A stretch of DNA of 34,104 bases, taken from the NCBI GenBank assembly GCA_947629225.1, contig CANRCY010000003.1, positions 1 to 34,104 of the forward strand, written 5' to 3'. The first letter of the stretch is position 1. Every line of letters begins with the position of its first letter. Shown in pieces: positions 32,413 through 34,104 of this stretch. The notes under the pieces are model-generated. The model was not told the DNA's origin. It saw nothing but the letters and a program-made list of their open reading frames with translations, and did not search any database. A program made the position numbers and the translations under genes. The stretch is from an uncultured Clostridia bacterium. Its GTDB lineage: Bacteria > Bacillota > Clostridia > Christensenellales > Borkfalkiaceae.

Positions 32413-34104
32413 TTATTCTTCGCTCTCGTCCGCCTCGACGGGCACGTCCGCTGCGGTCTCTTCGGGGACTTCGACTTCCGCCTCTTCGTCGCGGTCGGTA
32501 ATGGCGACGGTCGCCACTGCCCCGCCGCGCAAACTCATGAGCCGCACGCCGCGGGTGTTCCGCCCGATCCGAGAGATCGCGTCTCCGTGCATTCTGATGA
32601 CGATCCCCTGCGACGAGACCATCATGACGTCGAGATCGTCCCGCACGAGTTTCATATTGACGAGAAGCCCCGTCTTTTCGTTGAAAATGCCCGCTTTGAC
32701 CCCCTTGCCCGCGCGGGTCTGCGTGCGGTATTCCTCGGGGTCGGTGCGCTTGCCGTAGCCGTTTTCGGAGACGGTGAGAATATCGAACCCGTCCTTCAAA
32801 ACGAGCATATCCACCACCTCGTCGCCCTTGCCGAGATTGATCGCGCGCACGCCCATCGTATCTCTGCCCATGGGGCGGACGTCCTCTTCGGAGAAGCGGA
32901 TACACTTGCCCGAACGGGAAGCCACGATCACCTCGTCGTTGCCGCTTGCAAACTGCACGGAAATGAGCTCATCGTCCTCATTGATCTTGATGGCGATCTT
33001 GCCGCTCCGCATAATGCGGTCGAATTCGCTCGTCGCCGTCTTTTTGATGAGACCGTTCTTGGTCGCCATGACAAGATAGCCCGTTCCGTTTTCGTAAACG
33101 GGCAGGATCGCCGCGATCTTCTCGCCCGCGTTGAGCTGTACGATATTGACGATCGCCCGCCCGCGCGCCTGTTTGTTCGCCTCGGGAATTTCGTACCCCT
33201 TGATGGAATACACCTTGCCGAGGTTGGAGAAGAGCAGAATGGGGATATGGGTGGAACAGACGAACATCTGCTCCACGAAGTCGTCCTCTTTGGGTTTGTG
33301 CCCCGTAACGCCCACGCCGCCGCGGTTCTGCGCGCGGTATTCGGCGGCGGGGAAACGCTTGATGTAGCCGCCGTGCGTCATGGAGATGACGACGTCTTCC
33401 TCGTCGATGAGGTCCTCGTCGTCGATCTCGCCGTAGTCGACGGAGACTTCCGTCTTGCGTTCGGAGGGGTATTTTGCCTTGATCGCTTCGAGATCGTCGC
33501 GGATGATCTTCATCACCCGCCATTCGTTGGCGAGAATGTCTTTGAGGTCCTCGATGGTCGCTTGCAGAGAGGCGAGCTCCTCTTTGAGCTTTTCCACTTC
33601 GAGCGCGGTGAGACGTTGGAGACGCATTTCGAGAATGGCGTTTGCCTGCTTTTCGCTGAGTTCGAACGCCGCGGTGAGCTTTTCGGTCGCGTCGTTCTTA
33701 TCGCGCGATTCCTTGATGATACGGATGACCTCGTCGATGTTGGCAAGGGCGATGACGAGCCCTTCCACGATGTGGGCGCGCTCCTCCGTTTTTTGCAGGT
33801 CGTATTTCGTCCTGCGGCGGATCACTTCCTTTTGGTGGGCAAGATAATAGGTGAGGATCTCGCGCAGGTTGAGCACTTTCGGCTCTGTGCCGTTTTCGAC
33901 GAGCGCAAGCAAAATTATCCCGTCCGACGTTTGCAGGTTGGTATGTTTGTAGAGGGTGTTGAGGACGACCTGCGCGTTGGCGTCCTTCTTGCATTCGATG
34001 ACGATACGGAGCCCCTCTCTGCCGCTCTCGTCGCGGATGTCGGAAATGCCTTCGATCCGCTTATCCTTGACCATGTCTGCGATCTGCACGATGAGCTGGG
34101 CTTT
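32413..34104 (-). CDS. gyrA: DNA gyrase subunit A, C-terminal part (5' end outside the window)
   Basis: KAQLIVQIADMVKDKRIEGISDIRDESGREGLRIVIE... EMRLQRLTALEVEKLKEE; beta-pinwheel repeats; GyrA-box-like QNRGGVG; acidic C-terminal tail. Confidence 0.95.
   Translation of the reverse strand, partial: KAQLIVQIADMVKDKRIEGISDIRDESGREGLRIVIECKKDANAQVVLNTLYKHTNLQTSDGIILLALVENGTEPKVLNLREILTYYLAHQKEVIRRRTKYDLQKTEERAHIVEGLVIALANIDEVIRIIKESRDKNDATEKLTAAFELSEKQANAILEMRLQRLTALEVEKLKEELASLQATIEDLKDILANEWRVMKIIRDDLEAIKAKYPSERKTEVSVDYGEIDDEDLIDEEDVVISMTHGGYIKRFPAAEYRAQNRGGVGVTGHKPKEDDFVEQMFVCSTHIPILLFSNLGKVYSIKGYEIPEANKQARGRAIVNIVQLNAGEKIAAILPVYENGTGYLVMATKNGLIKKTATSEFDRIMRSGKIAIKINEDDELISVQFASGNDEVIVASRSGKCIRFSEEDVRPMGRDTMGVRAINLGKGDEVVDMLVLKDGFDILTVSENGYGKRTDPEEYRTQTRAGKGVKAGIFNEKTGLLVNMKLVRDDLDVMMVSSQGIVIRMHGDAISRIGRNTRGVRLMSLRGGAVATVAITDRDEEAEVEVPEETAADVPVEADESEE

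Overview
This is a 34.1 kb window from a GC-rich, spore-former-like Firmicutes/Clostridia genome, with most genes on the minus strand. Recognisable genes, left to right: a truncated cdaA-type diadenylate cyclase, holA, comEC, a 1853-aa DUF4011/SF1 helicase with a C-terminal nuclease-like domain, a SpoIIQ-like M23 protein with a YwmB-like neighbour, an AT-rich two-gene module (membrane coiled-coil protein divergent from an XRE regulator), a HIT protein, mtaB, rsmE, prmA, rng, a His/Cys-rich lipoprotein, spoIVFB, a spoIVFA-like gene, a CE2/SGNH esterase lipoprotein, a cysteine desulfurase, an APH-like kinase, an acidic membrane protein, ispE, a lipoprotein, a SipL-like DUF3794/LysM protein, veg, an ArsB/NhaD-type permease and the 3' part of gyrA. 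The strongest unusual signals are: (1) a G10 homopolymer exactly in the 18-nt spacer of a TTGACG/TATAAT promoter of the His/Cys-rich lipoprotein gene, the layout of a phase-variable promoter; (2) a perfect TTGACA-17-TATAAT promoter flanked and overlapped by direct repeats 31 bp apart, controlling an uncharacterised coiled-coil membrane protein divergent from an XRE regulator; (3) a giant helicase/nuclease-like gene, of an architecture associated with anti-phage systems, directly upstream of comEC-holA; (4) two families of dispersed intergenic repeats; (5) an abrupt loss of DisA_N homology at the left edge, which may be a chimeric contig end. No searches were run. Family assignments come from reading motifs and from recall.
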